Positions 1 to 6,749 of a DNA stretch of 7,663 nt are shown here, piece by piece. The notes below the pieces were generated by a model. The model searched no databases and had not been told where the DNA came from. It saw only the letters and a list, made by a program, of their open reading frames with translations. Source of the DNA: a bacterium. GTDB taxonomy: Bacteria > CBDUZB01 > JAGLHV01. The stretch lies in NCBI GenBank assembly GCA_023143305.1, contig JAGLHV010000049.1, positions 1 through 7,663 on the forward strand. The letters run 5' to 3'. Each line of letters opens with the position of its first letter. Within the stretch, counting starts at the first letter, position 1. A program made the position numbers and the translations under genes.

Positions 1-1419
1 TTATTTTTTATTGGGCAATGTAAAATAAAAAATGCTTCCTTTTCCTAATGCACTTTCCACCCAGATATTACCTTCGTGAAGTTTAATTATGGATTTAACA
101 ATTGTCAATCCTAAACCGGTTCCTTTAGAACCCCCTATCTTACTCTTTACACCTTTAACCTGTTCAAACTTATTAAATATTTTTTCTAAATCATCAGGAG
201 GAATACCCATTCCGGTATCACTTACACTAAACTGTAGATATCCCCGGGTATTTTTAATTTCAACGGTTATTATTCCATTTTCCGGAGTAAATTTAATTGC
301 ATTACTTAATAAGTTGTTAAACACTTGTCTTATTTTATCTGAATCGACCATTATCATCGGTAAGTTTTCCGTAATTTTACTAATAATTTGTATGCTTTTT
401 TTATCGGATTGAACTACATACAATTGTATTGTTTCTCTGAGTATTGCTTTTATATCCACCAGTTGTTTAATGATTTCCATCTTGCCTCTTTCCATTTTAG
501 CAACATCTAAAAGGTCATTAATAAAATTATTTAATCGCTTAGAACTATCTTTCATTATAGTTAAAAAATCAATTTGTTTTTTGGTAAGTTCTCCTGTTGC
601 ACCTTTAAAAAAAAGGTCAATATACATCATTATGGACGTTAATGGTGAACGCAATTCATGGGACACACTGGAGACAAAATCCTGTTTCATATGGTCTAAT
701 TCTTTCAATTGGCAAGCCATAAGGTTAAATTCTTCGGCTAAAGATCCTAGTTCATCTTTATTATTAACCTCAATAATCGTATTCAATTTTCCCCTGCCAA
801 TCATTTTTGCGCCGTAAACTAACTTTTTAATTGGTTCAATCAAAGTTTGAGCCAGAATTAATGCACTAAATATACCTATTATTAAAACAACAAAGGCAAT
901 AACAAAAATTCTTTTACCCGTTTGAGTAACCGTTTCTTCCATCATTTTATTTAATTCCCGTTGAGAAAAGCCAATGCGGGCAACACCTAATTTCTTATTT
1001 TCCATAAATACAGGTAAAGCGTAATCGGATATCCTCTCCCCCTTTTTGTTTTGGTAAGATTGAATTAACAATTTTTTTATTTTAGTTGCTCTCAATCCTA
1101 TAGGAGTTTTATCTTTTTCTTCTAAGCGTTGAATATTTGTATGTGCCAGAATTTTACCTTGCGAATTGGTAAATAACACATAAACTATATTTTTATTACG
1201 CATAAGAAAGTTAATATAATTAATCAAAAGAATTTGGTCCTTAGTAATTGAATATTCTTTACTTACCTGAACTAATCCATCAACAAGATTTATCTGATTT
1301 TCTTTTATCTGATTAATTAGATGCCGCCGTTCAGCAAGAAACAAACAAATACTTACCCCTAAAAGAATAAATACTACCAATAAGGTAGCAGCTAAAGTGA
1401 ATTTTATTTTTAATTTCAA
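1..1419 (-). CDS. Membrane sensor histidine kinase (Cache-like sensor, HAMP, HisKA, HATPase_c)
   Basis: This is a complete 472-aa inner-membrane two-component sensor kinase. It should autophosphorylate on a histidine and pass the phosphate to a response regulator; none is encoded in the window and there is no fused receiver domain. Seen: TM1 at about residues 7-29; a periplasmic sensor at 30-169 with a Cache/PAS-like strand pattern (YVLFTNSQGKILAHT at 80-94, GVARIGFS at 145-152); TM2 at 170-192; HAMP at about 190-242; HisKA with the H-box SVSHELRSPL (phospho-acceptor H254); and HATPase_c with the N-box NNLLSNAIKFTP (N369/N373), G1 DTGMGIP (401-407), F-box IFNKFEQ and G2 GTGLGL (433-438). All catalytic motifs are intact, so it should be active. 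The start is TTG, chosen because AAGGAG lies 8 nt upstream. It is the third gene of the unit, 5 bp after the PorV-TPR stop. Its own stop is the first three bases of the window. The ligand cannot be read from the sequence; the Cache label is moderately sure, the kinase call very sure. Confidence 0.95.
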   Translation of the reverse strand: MKLKIKFTLAATLLVVFILLGVSICLFLAERRHLINQIKENQINLVDGLVQVSKEYSITKDQILLINYINFLMRNKNIVYVLFTNSQGKILAHTNIQRLEEKDKTPIGLRATKIKKLLIQSYQNKKGERISDYALPVFMENKKLGVARIGFSQRELNKMMEETVTQTGKRIFVIAFVVLIIGIFSALILAQTLIEPIKKLVYGAKMIGRGKLNTIIEVNNKDELGSLAEEFNLMACQLKELDHMKQDFVSSVSHELRSPLTSIMMYIDLFFKGATGELTKKQIDFLTIMKDSSKRLNNFINDLLDVAKMERGKMEIIKQLVDIKAILRETIQLYVVQSDKKSIQIISKITENLPMIMVDSDKIRQVFNNLLSNAIKFTPENGIITVEIKNTRGYLQFSVSDTGMGIPPDDLEKIFNKFEQVKGVKSKIGGSKGTGLGLTIVKSIIKLHEGNIWVESALGKGSIFYFTLPNKK

Positions 1420-1424
1420 CCGGA

Positions 1425-3524
1425 TTACTCCTTATGATTTTGATCTATTTCTGCTTGTGCTCTTTTTAAGTTCTTCCTGGCCATCTCTAAATCAGAATTA
1501 AGTTCCAATGCTTTTTTCCATGCCTTAATCGCCTGTTTCAATTTACCGTTACTGTATTCTACTAACCCCTGCTTATTATATTTATTAGCTTGATCATTAT
1601 GAATCTTTGTTAATTTTTCCTGAATTTCTTTTAGAGAGGATATCGCCAATTTGTTTTTTGGATCCAACTTAACGACCTTTTTAAATTTTTTGATTGCTTC
1701 CGACAACCTTTTTTCTTTATAAAGCTTTGTTGCTTCTTTATAATAAACAATAGCAAACTGTTTATTAATTTTGGCTATATAAGCATTTGCTTGTGGATAT
1801 TGGGAATTAAAAGTTAATATTTCCTTGAATTCTTTAAGTGCTTTCCCCCATTCTTCTTTTTGATATAGCTGTAATCCTTTTTTATAACACCTATCAACAA
1901 TACCGTCTTTACTTTGCTTTACATATAATGCTATCTTTTTATAATCAGGATTTGTCAATAATATTTTTTTAAATTGATAAAGTGCTTCTTTAAAATGTTT
2001 CCCTTTGTAAAGGTATATTCCCTTTTCATAAACTCGCTTTATTCTTTGTTCTTTTTTAACCTCTTTGATTTTTTGTCGTTTTTGTTTAATAAAAGTAATG
2101 TACTCCTTAGCCTGCGTATAATAGGGATCAAGGGTTAAAACCTTATTTAATTCCTTTTTGGCATCAATGTAATTTCCGTTACTATAATATTCAACCCCTT
2201 TATCAAAAAAAGATTTTATAACTTCATTGAATCTCTTTTCCATTTTAGCCATATACTCTTTAGTCTCCCGATGTTCAGGGAAAAGTTCAAGGATATTCTC
2301 GAATTCTGCCCGGGCACGAATCATTTCTCCGTCCTGATAATACTTCTTTCCTTTTTTTAAACATTCTTTAATGTTTTTTAAAGTAACTACTTCTTCTACT
2401 TTCACCCGTGTACGGGCAAGCAACTCCAATGCTCTCTCATGTCCCGGGGCAACAGCTAAAATATTTTTAAATTCTTTGTGTGCCTTGAGTAAATCCCCTC
2501 TTAAAAAGTATTTTTTTCCTATCAAAAAAGATTCTTCAATACTTTTTTCAATTTGAGTGTTTTCGTAATTCCGGCCAAAACGAAAAGAAATGCTGATTTT
2601 GTGTCCATCATCAAAATCATCCTTGGCCAAAAAGGCATAATCTAAATTCAACCCTTTAACCCTAAATCCTAATCCCAATCTTAAACCATTAGTCAAATCA
2701 TCCTGTGATTTATACCCTATGCGTAGAGCTATTGAATTATGCACCCAAAATTCCCCTCCCAGATTAAGAAAAAAATCGTTATCCCGGGGAAAATTAAAAT
2801 CCAGAGCCGCAATCAAATCGTTACCAAACAATTTATGTTTCCACGCTCCTCCGAATTTAATATTTAAAGGAAGGGCATCTCCTTCATCGATAAATTTCAC
2901 CTCCGGTCCGATATTCTGTATATTAAGGCCCAAAACTAAAGATTTTAAAGGAGCCGGATATAACCACCCAATATCCAAAGCATAAGCAGTTATTATATCA
3001 TCATCGAGTTTTTCCTGGAAAACCTTAAAATTAATACCTCCGTCAAGGTTGCCTATTAACCGCCGTCCATAAGCCAGACTAAAAGCAAAATCGTAAAAAT
3101 TTAATTTTTCCGTCTTTACCCCGCCGGGATCGTAACCTTCAATATTTCCCACATTTAAAAAAGAAACGCTTACTCCCAAACCGCCTTTAAGTGCTTTTAC
3201 CGGTTGAGCATAGGCAAGGAACTCATATCTTATCTCTTCTCCTTGCTCATCATGCATTAAAGTTATTTCACTATAATCAATTCCGGAAAGGCCTGCTGAA
3301 TTCCAATAAATAAGATTAACATCATCAGCAACGGCTACAAACGCTCCCCCTAAACCAACCGGCCTTGCCCCTACTTCCATTTTCAAAAAATTCGCTCCCG
3401 TAGTTCCCGGGGAAGAGGCAAAAACAGTATAAGGGATAAAACAAAATATACCCAAAAAAATCAAAAACCAACCTACATTTTTTTGGTCAAATATTATTTT
3501 TTTAACCCTGCTTATTGTTTTCAC
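1425..3524 (-). CDS. PorV/UPF0164-family outer-membrane barrel fused to a C-terminal TPR array
   Basis: This is a 699-aa exported protein in two halves. Residues 1-36 form a signal peptide (basic start, hydrophobic 18-31, likely cleavage after VFA36). Residues about 42-318 look like a PorV/PorQ (UPF0164, FadL-like) beta-barrel. The family's N-terminal signature is visible as GARPVGLGGAFVAVADD followed by IYWNSAGLSG (usually NPAG), then many alternating amphipathic strands ending at HKISISFRFG (309-317). Residues about 325-695 hold roughly seven TPR-like units of about 50 aa, strongly Lys-rich, e.g. GDLLKAHKEFKNILAVAPGH and KLKQAIKAWKKALELN. In Bacteroidota T9SS, PorV shuttles substrates by binding their C-terminal domain. 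Barrel ends of this family face the periplasm, so the TPR arm is probably periplasmic (inference). The start is GTG, chosen from GAGGAG 7 nt upstream and a clean signal peptide. The gene lies 35 bp after the secreted-protein gene and 5 bp before the kinase. A role outside T9SS, such as a generic outer-membrane transporter, remains possible. Confidence 0.85.
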   Translation of the reverse strand: MKTISRVKKIIFDQKNVGWFLIFLGIFCFIPYTVFASSPGTTGANFLKMEVGARPVGLGGAFVAVADDVNLIYWNSAGLSGIDYSEITLMHDEQGEEIRYEFLAYAQPVKALKGGLGVSVSFLNVGNIEGYDPGGVKTEKLNFYDFAFSLAYGRRLIGNLDGGINFKVFQEKLDDDIITAYALDIGWLYPAPLKSLVLGLNIQNIGPEVKFIDEGDALPLNIKFGGAWKHKLFGNDLIAALDFNFPRDNDFFLNLGGEFWVHNSIALRIGYKSQDDLTNGLRLGLGFRVKGLNLDYAFLAKDDFDDGHKISISFRFGRNYENTQIEKSIEESFLIGKKYFLRGDLLKAHKEFKNILAVAPGHERALELLARTRVKVEEVVTLKNIKECLKKGKKYYQDGEMIRARAEFENILELFPEHRETKEYMAKMEKRFNEVIKSFFDKGVEYYSNGNYIDAKKELNKVLTLDPYYTQAKEYITFIKQKRQKIKEVKKEQRIKRVYEKGIYLYKGKHFKEALYQFKKILLTNPDYKKIALYVKQSKDGIVDRCYKKGLQLYQKEEWGKALKEFKEILTFNSQYPQANAYIAKINKQFAIVYYKEATKLYKEKRLSEAIKKFKKVVKLDPKNKLAISSLKEIQEKLTKIHNDQANKYNKQGLVEYSNGKLKQAIKAWKKALELNSDLEMARKNLKRAQAEIDQNHKE
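1428..1433 (-). promoter_or_regulatory. Shine-Dalgarno AAGGAG for the kinase, inside the upstream gene
   Basis: On the minus strand AAGGAG is the last two sense codons (Lys-Glu) of the PorV-TPR gene, followed directly by that gene's TAA stop and then, 5 nt later, the kinase TTG start. The spacer from AAGGAG to TTG is 8 nt, close to ideal. This placement decides the TTG start and suggests that translation of the kinase is coupled to termination of the upstream gene. Confidence 0.85.
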
Positions 3525-3531
3525 TTTTTAA

Positions 3532-3537
3532 CTCCTC
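3532..3537 (-). promoter_or_regulatory. Shine-Dalgarno GAGGAG for the PorV-TPR gene
   Basis: GAGGAG on the minus strand sits 7 nt before a GTG codon, supporting GTG as the start of the PorV-TPR gene. It lies in the 35-bp gap after the stop of the secreted-protein gene. No terminator fits in that gap, so the two genes are probably co-transcribed. Confidence 0.8.
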
Positions 3538-3559
3538 AAAAAATTAACGGCCGGCACTC

Positions 3560-6500
3560 TTATTTTATAATCATCAATTTTCCTTTTTTACTCTCTTTTT
3601 CGTTTTTAATTAAATAAAGATACACTCCGCTTGCCAATTTTTCACCGTGATCATTGGTAACATCCCAGTACAAAATAGTGTCTCCGTTTGTATGTTCTAT
3701 CTTCCTTACTAAATTTCCGTTGAGGGTAAAAATTTTTATTGTAGCCATAGGAGATAAATTAACAAAAGTGATTTCTGTATCGCCCCGGCTCGGTTTAAAG
3801 GGTACGGGAAAAGCATAAGCATAAGATAAATCACTGTATGATGATCCGGCAAGGGCAAAAACAGAAGTATGAATACTGGAAGCAGAAACTGTATTTGATT
3901 GTAAATCAACTACTGAATTAGCCAATCTTACCCAGAGGTTAGTTTTTTCGTCTAATCGATACATTTGTAAAGTTTCTTCCCGAACCGGAGGCATAGTGCC
4001 ATCCACTATTCCATCTACAGGAGCAACATCACTGTAGGATAATGTTACTGCTATCGGTAAGTTAAAGTTATCTTTTAAAATCCCACCGGTATTATTAAAA
4101 GTATTTATTTCGATTATAGTATCCTCCAGGACAAAACTAAACGGGTCTTTGTCTGTCTTAAGCTTATCGTTAGCTTGAAAAATATTATTCAATCCCACAT
4201 ATTGAGAATCGGAATTAATTACAAAGAAAAAGTCCTCAGACAAGCCGGAAGGCAAAACAAATAATCTGATTTCCTCCCCCCAACTTAGTACCGTATTGTT
4301 TTTGGTGTGGTCAATTATAGTACTAAAAGTAAAGTGGTCTTCCGCTAAAGGATTGCCAATCGTATCAGTAGCTTCGGAGGTAATGGTAACCTGATAAGTA
4401 AAATTTTTATTCAGGACAGAATCTGGAATAAAAACCAATTTAAAATCATCCGTATCATAAGAAACCACCCCGGAAAGCGGTTCATCAATCTCTCGCCCAT
4501 CCTTATCCCTGACCCCTTTAATACTGATGGCTCCTTTAGTCTTTTCTTCATTCATCCTTTCATTAAAACTTATCTGAATGACAATATCAGTCTTTACCCC
4601 GTTCTCTTTATCCTGCGGTAAACGTGATAAAACATAAGGATACGCAGTATCTATACCTTCAAACGTTCCACTAATAGTGCTGGTATCAATACAAACATTT
4701 CCTAATAAACCATCGGTAATAGCAGTAATATTACCGGACACAGTAATAGTATCTCCTATACAAACAGTAGCACTGCTTGCCTGTGCACCAAAAGAAATAG
4801 TTAATTCATCTCCATCGGCATTCCAATTGCCCGAAGCATCTCTCCATGAATGAGAATCATTTAAAACAAAAACACTATCAATATTTACCTGGTCAATGGT
4901 CGGACGATTGGTTCCCTCACTAAAACAAATAATTACCGTATCATCACTATCCACACCGGGCACCAGGATTACTCCATCACTAGCTACAGCACTTAAAACT
5001 GCCGGGGGACTTTTATCGGAACATACGATATTTGATGAGCTGTCTAAAGGATTGCCGTTAAGGTCGGTTAAAGAACCTTTGATATAAGTCAAATAAGGGG
5101 TTGCATCCGTTTCTAATACATTATCTTCAAAGGTAATGTAAATATGATCATGAGGCGGTCCACCGGCAAGATAAGTCTCACCAGTGACAACAGTTACATC
5201 AAAATCAGTCGCCACTACCGTCATAGTATCTATTTCTTCACTAAAAATAATATGAATAGCATCAATGTAACCATTGCAATTTAAATCCTGTGTTTCCCGG
5301 GAAGATATATAAGGAGGAGAAGTATCATTCCCAAAATCTCCTCCCAAAACTATATCATTATCGCAATAATTACCGTTGCCATCCCCAATAGTAATTCCAT
5401 CAGGGGTAATAGTATCTCCAGCGGCAATGGTTGGAGCACCCCCCCCGGCAGAAAGGGTGACTAATAAAACCGATGAGTTAATCCAGCTACTTGAATCTAT
5501 ACATCCATTTCCATCTTTCCATGTATGACCACCACTCAAAGCAAGCACAGTATCAATATTAGCGGCATTTATCAGGGGAGCATTTGTATTTTCAGAAAAA
5601 ATAAACTGTACAGTATCTCCTGCCTGAACTCCTACCCCACCACCGGAATCATCACTAGCCTGGGCGGAAACAATACGGGGTCCAACCTTATCCTGTTCAA
5701 TAACATCATTTTCCCCGACATTAGCCAAAAACTCGCCAACAAAGCTTTCTAATGTACCGGGAGGACGGGAATAGGTTAACTGTGGTTTATTTGCCGTATC
5801 GGCAGAACCACTCTCATCAAAACTAATAAAAATATCTGCATCATTTGGCGTATCCGAATGGTTAGGTAAACCGGTACTGCTAAAAGCTTCATTACTATAT
5901 CCAACGATATCAAATCCGTTAGCCTGCGAATCTAAAGAAGAATCCTTAACCGGGGCGGAAAAAAATATATGGTAAGCATCAATCTGTCCATCTTCATCAT
6001 CGTCTATAGTTTGGGCATCAATGATTAAAAATCTCGCACTGTAAACAACTTTAACTTCCACATAATCTATATAGAGATCATTATATGCCCAATCACCGTT
6101 TCTAAAAAGTATCTCCATATTATTAAGCTCAGCCGGAGTAGTAATCAAATGGGATACATCGTACTCCAAGCCATCATCCCAATCATACCACCAACCCCCT
6201 ACAAGTGTATAACTGGTTATATTGACATCTTCGCCCTGTTCATTTCCCCTACTATCATCAGACCATTTACTATAATCTCTATTATTACTACAATCTACAT
6301 AAAATGTGCTCAGCTCGCTAGGCGGTCCATAGCCACATCTGAAGCGAATTATAACCGAATCAATACCATAACCAGGCTTATCAAACTTATCAAAATAAAT
6401 GCCTATCCATTTGTTAGCAGTAATAATTCTCCCTTGGTCAACAGGAACATCCGTACCCCCATCTAACAGATTAAGATACTTATTCCAATCAAGTTCGGAT

Positions 6501-6637
6501 AAAGTTCTATTTTGTCGAGCAGCAAATCCATCAACAACCTTTAAAGTAATTTCTTCCGCAACGGTTAACGAAGAAAAAATAATGAAAAAAGTTAATATCA
6601 AAAAAACCAATAGATTAATTTTAAATATTTTTTTCAT
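3560..6637 (-). CDS. Secreted multidomain surface protein with Ig-like modules and a FlgD/T9SS-type C-terminal domain
   Basis: This complete 1025-aa extracellular protein starts at ATG. Domains in order: signal peptide 1-27 (cleavage likely after TVA27); a beta-rich, Trp/Tyr-rich head at about 28-200 that I do not recognise beyond a jelly-roll or carbohydrate-binding look; an A-B-A-B duplication at about 203-664; an SbsA-type bacterial Ig-like domain (Big_5) at about 665-775, with the family pattern PYVLSRLPQDKENGV, SFNERM and FKLVFIPDSVLNKNFTYQV; an unassigned segment at 776-935 ending SIHTSVFALAG; and a C-terminal FlgD-Ig/T9SS sorting-like domain at about 938-1025 (FPVPFKPSRGDTEITF, IKIFTLNGNLVRKIE, WDVTNDHGEKLASGVYLYLI, final GKLMIIK). 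D-x-[DN]-x-[DN]-G-x-I-D loops at 212-220 and 451-459 resemble calcium-binding loops. No catalytic motif is visible, so an adhesin or structural surface role is more likely than an enzyme (inference). As first gene of the unit, directly before a PorV-like carrier, it is the obvious cargo candidate. Confidence 0.85.
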   Translation of the reverse strand: MKKIFKINLLVFLILTFFIIFSSLTVAEEITLKVVDGFAARQNRTLSELDWNKYLNLLDGGTDVPVDQGRIITANKWIGIYFDKFDKPGYGIDSVIIRFRCGYGPPSELSTFYVDCSNNRDYSKWSDDSRGNEQGEDVNITSYTLVGGWWYDWDDGLEYDVSHLITTPAELNNMEILFRNGDWAYNDLYIDYVEVKVVYSARFLIIDAQTIDDDEDGQIDAYHIFFSAPVKDSSLDSQANGFDIVGYSNEAFSSTGLPNHSDTPNDADIFISFDESGSADTANKPQLTYSRPPGTLESFVGEFLANVGENDVIEQDKVGPRIVSAQASDDSGGGVGVQAGDTVQFIFSENTNAPLINAANIDTVLALSGGHTWKDGNGCIDSSSWINSSVLLVTLSAGGGAPTIAAGDTITPDGITIGDGNGNYCDNDIVLGGDFGNDTSPPYISSRETQDLNCNGYIDAIHIIFSEEIDTMTVVATDFDVTVVTGETYLAGGPPHDHIYITFEDNVLETDATPYLTYIKGSLTDLNGNPLDSSSNIVCSDKSPPAVLSAVASDGVILVPGVDSDDTVIICFSEGTNRPTIDQVNIDSVFVLNDSHSWRDASGNWNADGDELTISFGAQASSATVCIGDTITVSGNITAITDGLLGNVCIDTSTISGTFEGIDTAYPYVLSRLPQDKENGVKTDIVIQISFNERMNEEKTKGAISIKGVRDKDGREIDEPLSGVVSYDTDDFKLVFIPDSVLNKNFTYQVTITSEATDTIGNPLAEDHFTFSTIIDHTKNNTVLSWGEEIRLFVLPSGLSEDFFFVINSDSQYVGLNNIFQANDKLKTDKDPFSFVLEDTIIEINTFNNTGGILKDNFNLPIAVTLSYSDVAPVDGIVDGTMPPVREETLQMYRLDEKTNLWVRLANSVVDLQSNTVSASSIHTSVFALAGSSYSDLSYAYAFPVPFKPSRGDTEITFVNLSPMATIKIFTLNGNLVRKIEHTNGDTILYWDVTNDHGEKLASGVYLYLIKNEKESKKGKLMIIK
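3563..3826 (-). other. C-terminal FlgD-Ig/T9SS-type sorting domain of the surface protein
   Basis: This stretch encodes residues 938-1025. The pattern is that of the T9SS type A tail and FlgD Ig-like tail: a PVPFKPSRGDTEITF strand, a central IKIFTLNGNLVRKIE strand, a W-x-x-x-N-x-x-G turn (WDVTNDHGEK), the near-invariant ASGVYLYLI strand, and a short final strand ending in a lysine. In T9SS organisms this domain is recognised for export and is often cleaved at the surface. The two families look alike, and only the neighbouring PorV-like gene favours the secretion reading here. Confidence 0.7.
4646..6031 (-). repeat. Coding A-B-A-B module duplication in the surface protein
   Basis: Residues about 203-438 and 439-664 are two copies of one A-B pair. 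A modules share the pattern D-x-[DN]-x-[DN]-G-x-I-D-A-x-H-I-x-F-S (DDDEDGQIDAYHIFFS; DLNCNGYIDAIHIIFS) and later I-x-I-[ST]-F plus a P-x-L-T-Y strand. B modules share D-T-V-x-x-x-F-S-E-x-T-N-x-P (GDTVQFIFSENTNAP; DDTVIICFSEGTNRP), then N-I-D-[TS]-V, H-[TS]-W-[KR]-D and a G-D-T-I-T strand. The copies have diverged strongly, so the duplication is old. The boundaries are my estimates from these anchors. Confidence 0.75.
5439..5446 (-). repeat. G8 homopolymer within the surface-protein gene
   Basis: On the coding strand eight consecutive G bases encode part of the Ala-Gly-Gly-Gly-Ala turn at residues 397-401, in module B1. Gain or loss of one base would shift the frame about 40% of the way into the protein. 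As given here the reading frame is intact. Confidence 0.85.
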
Positions 6638-6643
6638 TTTACG

Positions 6644-6672
6644 AGTAATCCTTTTATTATTAAAGAGTTACT
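6644..6672 (-). promoter_or_regulatory. Candidate leader hairpin covering the ribosome binding site
   Basis: In the minus-strand RNA, AGUAACUCUUU and AAAGGAUUACU can pair around a 7-nt loop (AAUAAUA). This gives 11 positions with one G-U wobble and one A-C mismatch. The right arm contains the GGA of the putative Shine-Dalgarno. The stem is mostly A-U and so weak. It could lower or condition translation of the surface protein, but chance formation in AT-rich sequence is quite possible. Confidence 0.35.
6649..6655 (-). promoter_or_regulatory. Probable Shine-Dalgarno AAAAGGA for the surface-protein gene
   Basis: On the minus strand AAAAGGA precedes the ATG at 6635-6637 with an 11-nt spacer, longer than at the other two genes (7 and 8 nt). 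The match to the anti-SD is also weaker than the GAGGAG and AAGGAG of the downstream genes. No alternative start with a better site is visible, and the signal peptide begins cleanly at this ATG. Confidence 0.6.
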
Positions 6673-6720
6673 ATTTAAATTTTTTATTCCTCACTTCTTT
6701 AAAACAATATACCCAATATA

Positions 6721-6749
6721 AAGATAACACGCAAAAAGTAAATCGTCAA
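6721..6749 (-). promoter_or_regulatory. Sigma70-type promoter for the three-gene unit
   Basis: On the minus strand, TTGACG (6744-6749; 5 of 6 matches to TTGACA) is followed after exactly 17 nt by TATCTT (6721-6726; 4 of 6 matches to TATAAT). Transcription would start near 6714, giving an untranslated leader of about 77 nt before the surface-protein ATG. This is the best-spaced pair I found in the gap, and its position just before the first gene of a tightly packed set supports it. No operator sequence is evident. Confidence 0.6.

Noticed and set aside
607..614. A8/T8 run in the kinase gene as a phase-variation tract
   Set aside because: A and T runs of 7-8 bases occur repeatedly in this AT-rich window, so this one does not stand out as the G8 tract does.
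89..817. Plus-strand open frames opposite the kinase gene
   Set aside because: They are antisense to a gene with clear catalytic motifs and show no family pattern of their own.
3525..3559. Possible terminator between the surface-protein and PorV-TPR genes (GCCGGCC followed by a T-run on the minus strand)
   Set aside because: The GC palindrome has no loop and cannot form a normal hairpin, and the following T-run leads straight into a strong Shine-Dalgarno.
6671..6694. Tiny leader ORF starting GTG in the 77-nt leader
   Set aside because: It has only seven sense codons, no good ribosome binding site, and an AT-rich sequence where such frames arise by chance.
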